Positions 34,268-45,492 of a stretch of 64,000 nucleotides of DNA are shown here, piece by piece (the stretch's first letter is position 1; each line of letters opens with the position of its first letter). Both the position numbers and the translations under genes were made by a program. This DNA is from Plasmodium relictum. Lineage: Eukaryota > Apicomplexa > Aconoidasida > Haemosporida > Plasmodiidae. The DNA is taken from positions 465,057 to 529,056 of the forward strand of contig NC_041679.1 of the NCBI RefSeq assembly GCF_900005765.1, given 5' to 3'. The notes beneath the pieces were generated by a model that was given only the letters and a program-made list of their open reading frames with translations, was not told the DNA's origin and searched no databases.

Positions 34268-36466
34268 ATGAGGATTCTTAAATTTGAGGATAAAGGAAAA
34301 GTTTACAATGAAATTACAAAATGTACACCTTACGCTAAAGATAAGGAAACATTAAATAAAACAAAATGCCTAAAAATACATTCATTTTCAATTATTATTG
34401 ATTGGTTAAATAGTCTCTTAATATGTAATAAAATTTTAAATGAAAATAATTTATACGAGGAATTAAAAGATGGTATAATAATTTTAAAATTAATAAAAGT
34501 TTATAAACCTGAAGTTGAGATTCATGGAATTTTTGTTAAGGCAATAAAAAAAAAATGTGCTATAAAAAATTTAGAAAAGGCTCTGTCAATAATTTATATG
34601 AATAATCCTTATTACTACTCTATTGTATCGTCAATAGATATTTATGAAAAAAAAAAAAAAAAAGTGAATATGTTACTCTTACAACTGTTTGACAAGTATG
34701 AATTCCAAAATTTAAAAAAAATTTCCATTCCTTTATTAAATTGGTATAATCACACACTCAAAAAATTTTCACTATCACTATCTCGTGAAACATTAAATGA
34801 CCCTTTTAATGTATTAAATAATTATCCATATGTTAAATATAATAAAGATAAAATTTATCATAACAATGAAACCAGTGATATGAAATTTTTTAGAGAAAAT
34901 AAAGAAAAAAATGGAAACTACCCTAATAATTCGAAGAAAAATACAAAAAAACAAATAAAAGTGTTAAACACTTTTGCTTCTTATGTACTATTTAAAGATA
35001 AACAAGAATGTGATCATATACCGTATATTATTAAAGATTTCTCAGATTGTTTAAAAATTTTATTAATATTTTATAGATATGGATATTTTACTAAAGAAGA
35101 ACTTAAAAATATAAATAAATTAGATATCAGAAATAATTTTTTTATTTTGCAAAGTTTGTTGAGAAGATTAAATATACCAATTATTTTGCAAAATGCATAT
35201 TTTAATAACCCTTGTGAAATTGCAATTCTTTTACAGTTAAAATACATACAGTGTTTCATTCATAATAATGGTTATGAAAAAGCTATTGATTTAAAGAAGG
35301 AAAATTACATTGTTAGCTTCCTAATAAATCAAGAAGAAAATAAAAGTGCCAAAATAAAATCAAAGGACTCACTTTATAATGATTTTAGCACAGAATACAA
35401 TGATTATCAAATACTTGATAAAGAATTTAATTTAAAAAAATATATAAAAAAAGACTTTGAAGAATATAATAAACGAAATTATCAAAAAAGGAATTTTAAG
35501 TCACATATTGAAAAAAAAGATGTAAATGTAAACATGAAAATAAAAATAGAAAATGAAAACGGAAAAAATCAAAATGAAATGATTGGATCTAGTGAAAGTG
35601 AAATAGATGATAACGAAGCAGAAAGCAGGGAAACAGAATTTTTTAAAAACAAAGAAAATGAAAATTATAGTAAAATAATTAAAAATATAAACAATACAAA
35701 CGAAAGCTTAATAATTGGAACTGATGAAAGTGAAAATCAAATGGAACAAATTTTAATTGGAGAAAAAAAAAAAAAAAAAAAAATGCATAGAACAGAAAAT
35801 GAAGCAAACAATAAAAAGAAAGAAGATACAGAAATAAATGAATATTTAGAGAGAGATATCTTCAAAAATACACCAAAAAGAGATATAAAGAAAATGTTCT
35901 ATGAAAGAATTAAGGAATTCATGAATAATGATATGATAAATAAAAATGAAAGAATAAAATACAAAATTATAGACCCACTAAAAAAAGATGAAATAATAAA
36001 AGCTGAAACAAGAAAAATAACAAAAATAAAAATAGAAGATGATAAAAATAAAAAAATAGAAATTAATTATAGAAATATACCATTAAAATTTAAAGGTATA
36101 AATTATATAGAGCATAAACAAAAGGTAAACATTTTTAAAAATAATAAACAATACAAAACGATAAGTAAAGATGAAGAAAAAGAAAGAGTAATATTAAAAT
36201 TAGAAAATAAAAATAAAAAAATCCCTATTAAAAAACCACTAAATTTATTAGATAATCATTTTAATAAGATGAAACAAAATACGCAAAAAAAATTTCCAAA
36301 AAAGGATGAAGATAACAAAAATTTTAATTTTCTTGAACTGAACAAGAATAAAACAATTCTAAATGAACAAATTGGTTTCCATGACGTAAAGAATAATGCT
36401 ATAAAACAAGAAAATAACAAAGGTCTTACTATAAGAAAATCAAAAATGCTGAAAAATATTCTCTAA
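34268..36466 (+). CDS. Calponin-homology (fimbrin-like) domain protein
   Basis: CH domains bind actin or, in some families, microtubules. The single exon encodes 732 residues. Residues about 40-150 read as a CH domain: IIIDWLNSLL, then NNLYEELKDGIIILKLIK, close to the fimbrin/plastin pattern of WxNSLL followed by NLYEDLKDG, then a CAIKNLEKAL helix and a final MLLLQLFDKYEF helix. A second, weaker CH-like block lies around 235-345 and ends NPCEIAILLQLKYIQCF. From about residue 360 onward the protein is Lys/Glu/Asn-rich and probably disordered, with a pure Lys run near 35766. True fimbrins have four CH domains, so this is at most a partial fimbrin-like architecture. The first CH domain is fairly secure; whether it binds actin or tubulin cannot be told. 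Confidence 0.78.
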   Translation: MRILKFEDKGKVYNEITKCTPYAKDKETLNKTKCLKIHSFSIIIDWLNSLLICNKILNENNLYEELKDGIIILKLIKVYKPEVEIHGIFVKAIKKKCAIKNLEKALSIIYMNNPYYYSIVSSIDIYEKKKKKVNMLLLQLFDKYEFQNLKKISIPLLNWYNHTLKKFSLSLSRETLNDPFNVLNNYPYVKYNKDKIYHNNETSDMKFFRENKEKNGNYPNNSKKNTKKQIKVLNTFASYVLFKDKQECDHIPYIIKDFSDCLKILLIFYRYGYFTKEELKNINKLDIRNNFFILQSLLRRLNIPIILQNAYFNNPCEIAILLQLKYIQCFIHNNGYEKAIDLKKENYIVSFLINQEENKSAKIKSKDSLYNDFSTEYNDYQILDKEFNLKKYIKKDFEEYNKRNYQKRNFKSHIEKKDVNVNMKIKIENENGKNQNEMIGSSESEIDDNEAESRETEFFKNKENENYSKIIKNINNTNESLIIGTDESENQMEQILIGEKKKKKKMHRTENEANNKKKEDTEINEYLERDIFKNTPKRDIKKMFYERIKEFMNNDMINKNERIKYKIIDPLKKDEIIKAETRKITKIKIEDDKNKKIEINYRNIPLKFKGINYIEHKQKVNIFKNNKQYKTISKDEEKERVILKLENKNKKIPIKKPLNLLDNHFNKMKQNTQKKFPKKDEDNKNFNFLELNKNKTILNEQIGFHDVKNNAIKQENNKGLTIRKSKMLKNIL

Positions 36467-38171
36467 AAAATACCAAAGTTTTTAAAATAAAAAATGAAAA
36501 AAATTAATACTTTTAAAGTGAATTTGTAAATAGATGGAAAAATATAAGAAATTTTCTTCAAAAAAAATAATGTGAAACTTTTAATTTATAGTGTAATTAT
36601 TTATAGGTTATTTCATAAGTCCCCCTAAATATGCCATATAAATAAATGAATTTTAAAATTATGTCTATTTAAATTAAGTATTTAATTAATAAGATATGTT
36701 TTCCTAAAATTTTAATACAAATAATTATACAGAAAAATAAAAAAAAAATAAAGTATCACTGTATAAAATATAATAAAAATTTATCTTATGCTTTATGGCT
36801 TTACTACAAATATCCTTTAGAAGAAATATTTTATTGTTTTTAAAAACTATTTTTTAATTTAAATAATTTTTATTTTCCCCAGAAACAAAGGAAATCATTA
36901 TGGGTAAAAATTGGCAATACTACTTTACATGATATATTTATTTAAAGAAAAAAATATGACTAAAATATGTATACTAAATATGGATAACTTTTCATATCTT
37001 AAAATTTTTAAGATAAGCGTACTTTAATTCATGCAGTATGCTTAGAAATAAAAAAAGAAAAACTAATATTTAAAAGGAACAAATTATTAGAATTAGATAC
37101 ATATGTATTTTATAAAATAATGGTTTTATATTTTTACAATAAAAATTTTATTTAATAATCTTAAAAAACGTTTGGGAAAAAGATACATTTTTAATACAGC
37201 AAAATGAAAAATTTTGCACTATTTTTTTGAGAGTAGAGAAAATACTTAAATATATATAAGATTTAATTGAAGCATTTCTTATGTGCTATTACTTTTGTCA
37301 AAATATGTATTTTATAAATAAGAAAAAATAAATTCAAGATTTTTTTCTAAATGTAGCAATATTTTAGTTTTCATATAATAGTCACAATGTTTTTTTTAAA
37401 TATTTTACTAATCAAAATTATGTAATATTATTCCCATTTCATACTGTTAAATCAATGTAATTGCAATTTTATGAATAAATATAAAAAAAATATTGTGAAT
37501 TTTATGAATAAATGCTATCGTAGCATTTTTTTTTCTTTAATGTTAATATTTTTTTAAATTATAATTTTTTTTTTTTTTTTTTATTTTGCACCAAAAAAAC
37601 AAAAAGAAAAATAGAAAAATTTATGTGAAGTTAGAAACTTGTGTAAACTATTTTTTACTCTAATTTTTTATTTAAGCTATTTCATTTTTTTTTCCTTTTT
37701 TGTAATGAGTTAATAGACAAATACAAAAAAAAAATAATAATAAAATTATATTTTTTATATCCTTAAAAATTAAAAAATTAAAAAAAAATATACATAATAT
37801 GAATGCATAAAAATATGTATCTTCAAAAAAAATGTAAAAATATAGCCTTTTCCTGATAAAAAATAAAAACATGTATATATATGCGTATATTACACATGAT
37901 TCAATTAAAATAAAAATAGCGTGCAAAAAAAAAAAAATGAAACATTTTTTGTTTTGTTTTGTTTTTTAAAAAAAAAAAAATAAAATTTTATTCACTTAAA
38001 ATTTAAAAAGAATTTTTTTTTTTTTAATTTATTTTTAAATGCAACTTATTTACATATGTATGATTTCTTTTAAATTTCAATATACTTGCAAAACAGTTCA
38101 CAGTTTTGATCTTAAAATATTTTATTGTTATTTCAATTAATTTTTTATAAACCAGCTTTTTTTTTTTTTTT

Positions 38172-38209
<38 letters not shown>

Positions 38210-39861
38210 CCTTTTTTTTTTTTTTTTTTTTTTTTTGTTTACTCAATAATTATAAACAATACATAATTTAGTTTTATCTCTTTTTTTTTTTCACATTTTT
38301 AATATTTCTTGATGTTTTTTATTGTCCATATTTTCCTGTATTTTACTCATTTTTTATATTCTCTATTTTCTGACTTTTAATTTTTAAGTATATCTTCTGC
38401 ATAATTAAATTAAATTAACACACATTTAAAATTTTTTTTTTTATTTTATTGCATAAATCTTTAAAATATTTGGGATAATATATTTTTATTTTGCATTTAA
38501 ACATATGTTTTTTTATTCATGATATATAAATATATGTTTTGTCATAAAATGAAAAAAAAAAAAATATACACTGAAATTATAAATAAGAGTTTTTATAAAT
38601 TTTTTTTATATATTTAACAAAGTTACATTATGTTCCTTTTGCATCGTCAAATATTTTACTACATAAAGGCTTATTAAAATAAATTTTTCTAGTTCAATTT
38701 ATTCTTAGAAAAATTATAGCATAATATTAAATATGGCATATTGAATTAGTATATTTATTATATTACATATGTTTTGATGGAAATTTTAATAAATTTATAT
38801 AAAACATTTTATATTTTAATTTATACAAAATTTTATTTTTACAAAATCTTGTAATTCTTGTATTATTTCATTACACTATATAATTTTTGTCTTTGTTTTT
38901 TTTTTTTCATAATTTTCTAAGAAATTTATCTAGGTACAATGGATTATTAACACAATGCGACTTAAAGGTTACATTCGTTCTAAGCAATTATGATGATTTT
39001 TACCAACATTTCTTTTAGGATTTTACCACTTTTTTTTTTCTTTTTCTTTTTTCTTTTTTTTGTGTATATTTTTATATGACATAAAACCGCAAATGCTAAA
39101 TTTTTTATTAGTTGTTTTTTTATTTTTTATTTTATGTAATTAATTTTCAATGATCAATTAATTGTTCCAAGTAAACATAACATATATAAGGTAATATACA
39201 TTTTTTTTTTTTTATTTTTTACTTTCGATTTTTTTTTTTTTTGCATCTTATTGATCTACTAATTTAAATTAATACACATTTCTATAACTTTATTTTAAAT
39301 GTAAATTGTGCCTTTTTGATGTTCATTTTAAAATACAAAATTCTTCATTAAATATTTAAAATTTATGTCTCTTAAAATTTTATGAAAATTATTGTTTTTA
39401 ACATTTCAATATTTTCTATTATTTAATACCATTAGTTTTTTTTTAATGAAGTTTCAAATATTTATTGTGTTTTTTATAATTTTATTAACATATATTTCTT
39501 TTTTTTTTTTTTGTTAGGAATAAATTGATACTTTTTCAAGGGATATTATTTAAATTATTATAAAAAATAAATATTATCCATATTTTTTTTTCCTTATATT
39601 TATCTTACTCTTAATAAAAATTACAAATTATTATTATTTTTCTGAATGATATTTAAAACATATACCTTAGCTATTTTAATATAATTGCATACATTATACA
39701 TATATATGTGTGTGTATTTAGCAATTCAAGATATTTAAAAATTAAAGTAAAATTAATCTTAATTAATTATCATTTTTACATCCATTATATTCGTTCTATC
39801 AGGAAAATTTCATAATAATAAGAAAAAATATATAAAAGAATAAGATATTATATAATAAAAA
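36467..39861. other. Long intergenic region upstream of FIKK8
   Basis: This 3.4-kb region between two plus-strand genes is the longest gap outside the right end. It is AT-rich with many homopolymer tracts. A minus-strand frame at 37672-37926 is Phe/Ile-rich noise. I looked for tRNA, snRNA and box C/D features and found nothing convincing. It may hold a long FIKK8 leader or an untranslated RNA, but nothing in the sequence proves that. Confidence 0.5.
38157..38240. repeat. Long poly(dT) tract
   Basis: About 84 bases consist almost entirely of T, broken by a lone G, a short AAATTTCC and another G. It is the longest homopolymer tract in the window and lies about 1.6 kb upstream of FIKK8. Such dA:dT tracts disfavour nucleosomes and are common in Plasmodium promoters. 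Confidence 0.85.
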
Positions 39862-42800
39862 ATGATTGAAACAACGGAACAAATTGATTACTCTAAATCG
39901 GAAACGTTACCGTGTGATGATAATTATTTATCCTTGAAATCTGAAAAAACTTTAAATATAGACACAGATAAATGTGATATTATGCTCAATGAAAAAAAAA
40001 AAAAATTAAATAATGAAAATTTTCCAAATAAATGCAATGTATCTAAAAATAAGCTAACTTCTTCAAACTCTATATATAATGACAAAATTAAAAAAAGCAT
40101 AGAACTTTGTAGTAATGTTATGAGTAATCAAACATTTATAAGAAATGATTCTCAGTGCAACAATAAAAAGAGTAATAAAGAAAAAAAGGTATCAAGAAAA
40201 TCCGACATTTCAAAAAAAGGGAATGATAAGCATATTGAAGAAATTGAAAAAGATTTTTTTTCAAATAGTAGCATGTATTATAAAAATGCCATTAGCACAA
40301 AATATTACGACAGCTTTAATGATATTGATTCCAAAAAAAGTAACAATGAATTTTTTTATGTTAACGAAAGTAAAAATAACTATTCATCAAAATTTTTTAA
40401 AAATAAAATAATTTCAGGAATCAGTAATCCAACAATAGAAGAAAAAGAGTTGTTTATGAAACATACCGAAAATAAAAATAAAATGAATAACATTTTAAAT
40501 AATTACACAGAAGTTGCTATATCAAAATGTAGAATTTCTGATATAAATAAATCAAATACAAAAAATTATGATAATAATTATTCGAACAATTATGTATATA
40601 ACTCGGAAGAAAATAGCAAACCGGTACACATTTTGGATAATAAACACAAAAAAATAGAAATGTTTTTAGATTATAATTCACAAAATGTAATCTCTGTTGT
40701 AAATGATAATGATATTAGTTGCAACGATCAAAATAATTATAATAATGTATCAGATAATACTAAAGATTGTTTAAGAAAAAGCTCAAGCAAATTATCTTGT
40801 AAAAAAGATAATACAATAGATTTAACAGGAAAATGTTGTTATGACTATCATAAAATAGATAAAGATCTTGATTTAGAAATTTCTAATTCTATGTATTTGA
40901 AAAATGATAAAATAGAACAGTATGTAAATAATAAAGATGAAATGTGTGCAAAAAAAGAAGATTTTAGAAGTATGTTAAGTCAGGATATTTTTAATGAAAT
41001 GGAAAATATAAATGATAGCACTACAGAATGTAATTCAATGAAAGATGTTCCAAGATTGCTATTAAATTATACTACATCTCAAAATAAATTAGATAAAAAT
41101 CATTATACTAAGGTTCCAGAAATTCCCTCTAGTTTAAAAGAAGTTAATATGAAGGATAAAAATTCATCTTTAGAAAATATATGTAAGCAAATGTCACAAA
41201 AAGAGTTAAAATTAGAAAACAAAAATGAAACATTTAGTAATTTCGATTTAGATTCTCTAGGAAATAATATCCCTTCCACTAATAAGAATGATTTTGAAAT
41301 AAATAAAAATGAAAATAATCGACACTGTTTTCCAAGTAAGTCAATTTATGTAGAAAATTGTGCTAATAAATATAATGCAGAGTTCACAAATGATCTTTTT
41401 GAAGAGGAACTTGCTACAAATAAAAAAGAAGAAAACAAAGATAATTATAATTTAAATAAAAATTCTTTTAAAGTAGGATCAGATATTCCCAATGAAATGT
41501 ATTCCAAAAAAAAGAATTTTAACTTCAATAAAAAGACAGATAGCATAAAAAAAAAAAGTGATAAAACATTAATGAAAAGCCAATTTTATGAATACACGAA
41601 AAATAAAAACGAGGAATCTATGAATAATTTAGGGAAAAAAAAAAAAAAAAAGTTTTTTGATTTAATCTCTAAAAAGCGTATAGAAAGTACTGTTATTTCT
41701 CAAAATAACAGTAAAGATATTGAATATTTAGGAGAATATTTTCATAATACAATCCCAAATGATATTATGAAGAATATAAAATATGAAAATCCTTCTAACA
41801 CATATAATGAGGTAATGAGCAACATGAATTATGATTTGACATCAGAGTTGAATAATAATAACTCAATGTATGTCTTACAAAAAAACGAAGAAAAAATTAA
41901 AACAAAAAATAAGGATACAAAAGAATTTGAATATATACAAAATGAAAAAGTAGGAGCATACAGAGAAACACATATTCATAAAAATGATGATATAACTAGA
42001 AAAACAATCATATGCAATGAACTTGAAGCAAATTGTGTACCAGGAAAGCGCTATTTACTTTCTGTAAAAAAGAACGAATCTGTAAAAGATCAGAAAAATC
42101 AAATGCTATTAATATCTAAACAAAAAATAAAAAAAATATGGAATAAATTTAAAAATAATTCATCCAAAGAACAAAATAACGCTACATATGATAATAAAAA
42201 GCATTTTTCTCCTAATTCGGAATTATTAAGTTCACAAAAATTAGAATCTAATGATTATAATGGTTTTAAAGAATGTATCAATAAACCATTAAGTAGCATA
42301 AATAATATGGAAAAACAAATTAAGTCGAAATGTATATTTAATTGGAAACTAGCTCAGAAATCTTTAATTAAAATGCTACATAGTGCACATAATTTTTATT
42401 TTAATGGTGTGAAATATTCGGATTGGATTCTAACTTCTATTCCAACTCTTGGTTTCTCCAAATCAAGTAATAGAGTTCAACAAATGTTTAAAGCTATTGT
42501 TCCTTCAAAAGATAGTAATAGTAAAAACGATGCAAAATTGTTTATTAAAAGAATACCTATTTACATATGGGTAAAGCAATTTAATTTAATGAATGAATAT
42601 GAGGGGGAATATGTAACCGATGGAGAAAATTTTGTAATGGAAGCAGCAGCTTTAGCCTTTTTAAATGAATATCATCAAGGAATAACTCCTAAATTATATA
42701 AGATATTATATGAACCAGAAAGTAAGCATTTTAATGAATATATGGCACCAAAAGCTATGTTTAATAATTTGAATTTATTTAATAGTATATTAAGTGAGAG

Positions 42801-43660
42801 ACTTAAGTGTAACATTAATGGTAATATTGTTATAGTTTCTGAATTTTTTAGTGAAGATATTCTTGATTATATAGATAGAAGGCAAAAAAAATATAATATG
42901 AAAATAAGTAATAATGAAAAAAGTTATATACTTTATCAGTGCTTAAAATTATTGATAAGACTTCATGATGCAGGATTATCTCACCTCGATCTAACTCCTG
43001 AAAATATATTAATTTCAGATAATTATGAAATGCGTTTATGTGATTTATCTAAAAGTACTCCTATTTATACTTATAATTTAAGACATATCAAAGATACTAA
43101 TCGCCTAAACTTATTTGAATCTTGTGAGCCTACAATAGCAAAAGGAGCATACATGCCACCTGAATGTTGGAAAATATATTGGAAATATGATACAATGAAA
43201 ATAAAAAATCCACTAAAAGATTTAAATTCTATTACAGATCAAGAAAAAAGAAAACAATTTTATTTTGATGTTTCAAGCGCTGATAATTTTATGCTTGGAG
43301 TTTTTTTTTTTTGGATTTGGACTAATGGAAACTTATGGAAGTGCTCAGACCCATTACAAGATGAAGATTTCTTTTATTTTGTAAAATGTGATATGGATTT
43401 TGATAAATTTGAGTTAACTAAAAAATGGCCTACTGAACTAAAAAACATCATTAAGGTAACAAAATTTTACAATCAATGTAAATCCAACTACGTATATTTT
43501 TATTTTTATTTGGTCAAAATTTTTATCATTATTCATCTTGTATATATATATATATATATGTATATTTTTTTTTCTATAGCAATTATTGCACATAGATTAC
43601 AGAAAGAAATTAAATTTAAAAGATTTAAGTACACATCCTTGGTGGTCATGCAAATTTTAA
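39862..43660 (+). CDS. FIKK8: FIKK-family serine/threonine kinase, FIKK8 type
   Basis: FIKK kinases are an apicomplexan-specific family; FIKK8 is the ancestral member found across Plasmodium. The model has exon 1 at 39862-43455 and exon 2 at 43580-43660, giving 1224 residues. The N-terminal 800 residues are Asn/Lys/Ser-rich with no signal peptide and no export motif, as expected for the non-exported member. The kinase domain fills the last third. The family motif reads FIKR rather than FIKK (about residues 893-896, followed by IPIYIW). No Gly-rich loop precedes it, as is usual for FIKKs. The catalytic loop is SHLDLTPENIL (about 1040) and the DFG position reads CDLS (about 1060). APE-like MPPECW and a final HPWW are present; the last exon supplies LLHIDYRKKLNLKDLSTHPWW. 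The uninterrupted frame runs to 43713 and would replace this conserved end with a false tail. Confidence 0.94.
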
Positions 43661-44601
43661 TTTGGGGGGAATATAATCATATACAAAAAATATGGAAAAA
43701 TTATAATCTATAAATGAAATAGGTTTAAATGTAAAATTTTATAAATGTGTTAATACTAATACATTTATTAAATTAATAAAATAAAACTATTCTTTTACAA
43801 AGCACAAATTTCTAAATACTTTTTTAGCACGTACTATATACTACTTTTATTCTACTATCTTTTGTTTTTTCTACTTAATGCATTTTGTTTTTATTTTTAA
43901 GATATTTTCGTTTTTTTGTTTTATTTTAATTCCTTTATTTTTTGTCTTTTTTTTAGTAAATTTAGTAAATTTTATGTGTAACTCATATCAAAAATAATTT
44001 TTTTGTTCATGAATTAAAGCTTTTTTTTCTTTAGCTAAAAATATTATTAAATTTTAAAAAAGATTATTAATAAATTGTGAAAATTATAAAGAAATAATAT
44101 TTAAAAAAAAGAAAAAAAAAAGAAAAGCTATTATTAATTGCGTATTCAAAGAAATAGATAAACAAAAGAGGATACTAAAGTGTATTATGAAAAAATAAAA
44201 AAATAAAACAAACAATAATTATAATAATAAAAAGGAAAAATAAAACAAAATATTGCTGTAAATATATTAAAATATAATAAATATGTATCATAAAAAATAG
44301 CCAAACAAAATAGAATAAAAAATTGATGTATCAATAAACAAAAAAAAAATAGAATAAAATAAAGTAAGAACAAAAATAAAAAGATAAATAAAACGAAATA
44401 TTATTATGCATACATTAAAAATATTGTAAAATATATATATATATTGGACAAAAAGAAGAATTAAACAAAAAAAAAAAATTGAGAATTTCTGTTACAATAC
44501 TATTTCTGTATTCATTTTAAAATAAAAATTATTCAATAAAACTTTTTAAATATAATGTTATAATATCAAAATTATCTTTATTTTTAAAACTATGAATTTT
44601 T
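43661..44601. other. Convergent intergenic region between FIKK8 and PAP2 phosphatase
   Basis: About 940 bp lie between two facing 3' ends, T-rich on the left and A-rich on the right of about 44040. No gene or RNA was found; a minus-strand frame at 44185-44373 is Phe/Tyr-rich noise. Confidence 0.5.
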
Positions 44602-45492
44602 TTATTTAAAAAATATCTTTTTAATAAGAAAAAAGAGATATCCCAAGATTATACCTATAATACACCCAACAATGACTTGAGATAAAGTATGATCCTCTAT
44701 ATAGAAACGACTCCAAGGTATAGGGAATAATGTAATTAAAACTAAGATAGAGGCAACAATATTCCATTTATCTTTATTTGATTCAGTTAAATGAAGTAAT
44801 ATAAAAGTTATGAAACTAAATGAAAAAGAACTATGCCCTGACGGCATGCCGTAAGACTCCAATGCACTATTGTAAGGTCTCCGAATTTTGATAATATTTT
44901 TTAAAATTAATTCATTTAAAATAATCTGAGTTGGAATTATAAGATTAAAATAAAGCAAAATTTTATTGTAAGTTATAAAAAACCCCAAAATTGAGAGAAA
45001 TATTAAAAAAAGTGGAACATATCCATAAACTATTGCTAATACTAATAACAAATCATTCGTATTTTTTAACGTAACAGATAGAAACTCATACATTTCTATA
45101 ATACAAGACTCATTAAGTACTAATTTTTTTCTTTTTCCAATTAATCCTTGAAATAATTTGAATACTTTTAGTTTATCCACCAATTTATATTTTGCATCAC
45201 ATAAAGGATATTTTTCAAGTAATTTATCATCATTACCATCATTCAAGGTACTATTCGAACTTTTTTTGTTGTCATTTTTATCTTTTGTAAATAAAGGTTC
45301 AAAATTTCTTCTACTTCGTAAATTAATTTTCATATCACTACGACTATTATTGTCATCATCAAAAACATATTCTGTTCTATAATATGGTCTCATATGAAAA
45401 CCTTGTACTGAACTGACTAAAACAAGTGAGATTATAACACTTAAGCATCTTATAATACTAATAGAATAACTAAATTGAATTAATGCTGACAT
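44602..45492 (-). CDS. PAP2-family lipid phosphatase, dolichyldiphosphatase or plastid LPP type
   Basis: The 296-residue protein has the three PAP2 motifs: K-x6-RP (K198 to P206), PSGHS (217-221) and SR-x5-H (S261, R262, H268), with Gln272 where most lipid phosphatases have Asp. The context YGMPSGHS and DHTLSQVIVG resembles dolichyldiphosphatases (CAX4/DOLPP1) and plant plastid LPP-epsilon enzymes, which both keep HTxxQV. Both remove phosphate from membrane lipids. Four or five hydrophobic helices surround the motifs. The N-terminus begins with a hydrophobic segment (about residues 9-30) that looks like a signal peptide, followed by a hydrophilic region rich in Arg/Asn/Lys up to about 90, a layout seen in apicoplast-targeted proteins. 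ER dolichol recycling and an apicoplast lipid role are both possible; I cannot decide between them. The start at 45492 is chosen because it includes the signal-like segment. Confidence 0.88.
   Translation of the reverse strand: MSALIQFSYSISIIRCLSVIISLVLVSSVQGFHMRPYYRTEYVFDDDNNSRSDMKINLRSRRNFEPLFTKDKNDNKKSSNSTLNDGNDDKLLEKYPLCDAKYKLVDKLKVFKLFQGLIGKRKKLVLNESCIIEMYEFLSVTLKNTNDLLLVLAIVYGYVPLFLIFLSILGFFITYNKILLYFNLIIPTQIILNELILKNIIKIRRPYNSALESYGMPSGHSSFSFSFITFILLHLTESNKDKWNIVASILVLITLFPIPWSRFYIEDHTLSQVIVGCIIGIILGYLFFLIKKIFFK

Noticed and set aside
37672-37926. Minus-strand 84-codon membrane-like frame
   Set aside because: Composition is that expected of translated poly(A)/poly(T) sequence; no conserved motif.
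38985-39060. Box C-like ATGATGA near 38990 suggesting a C/D snoRNA
   Set aside because: No box D (CTGA) at a suitable distance and no closing stem.
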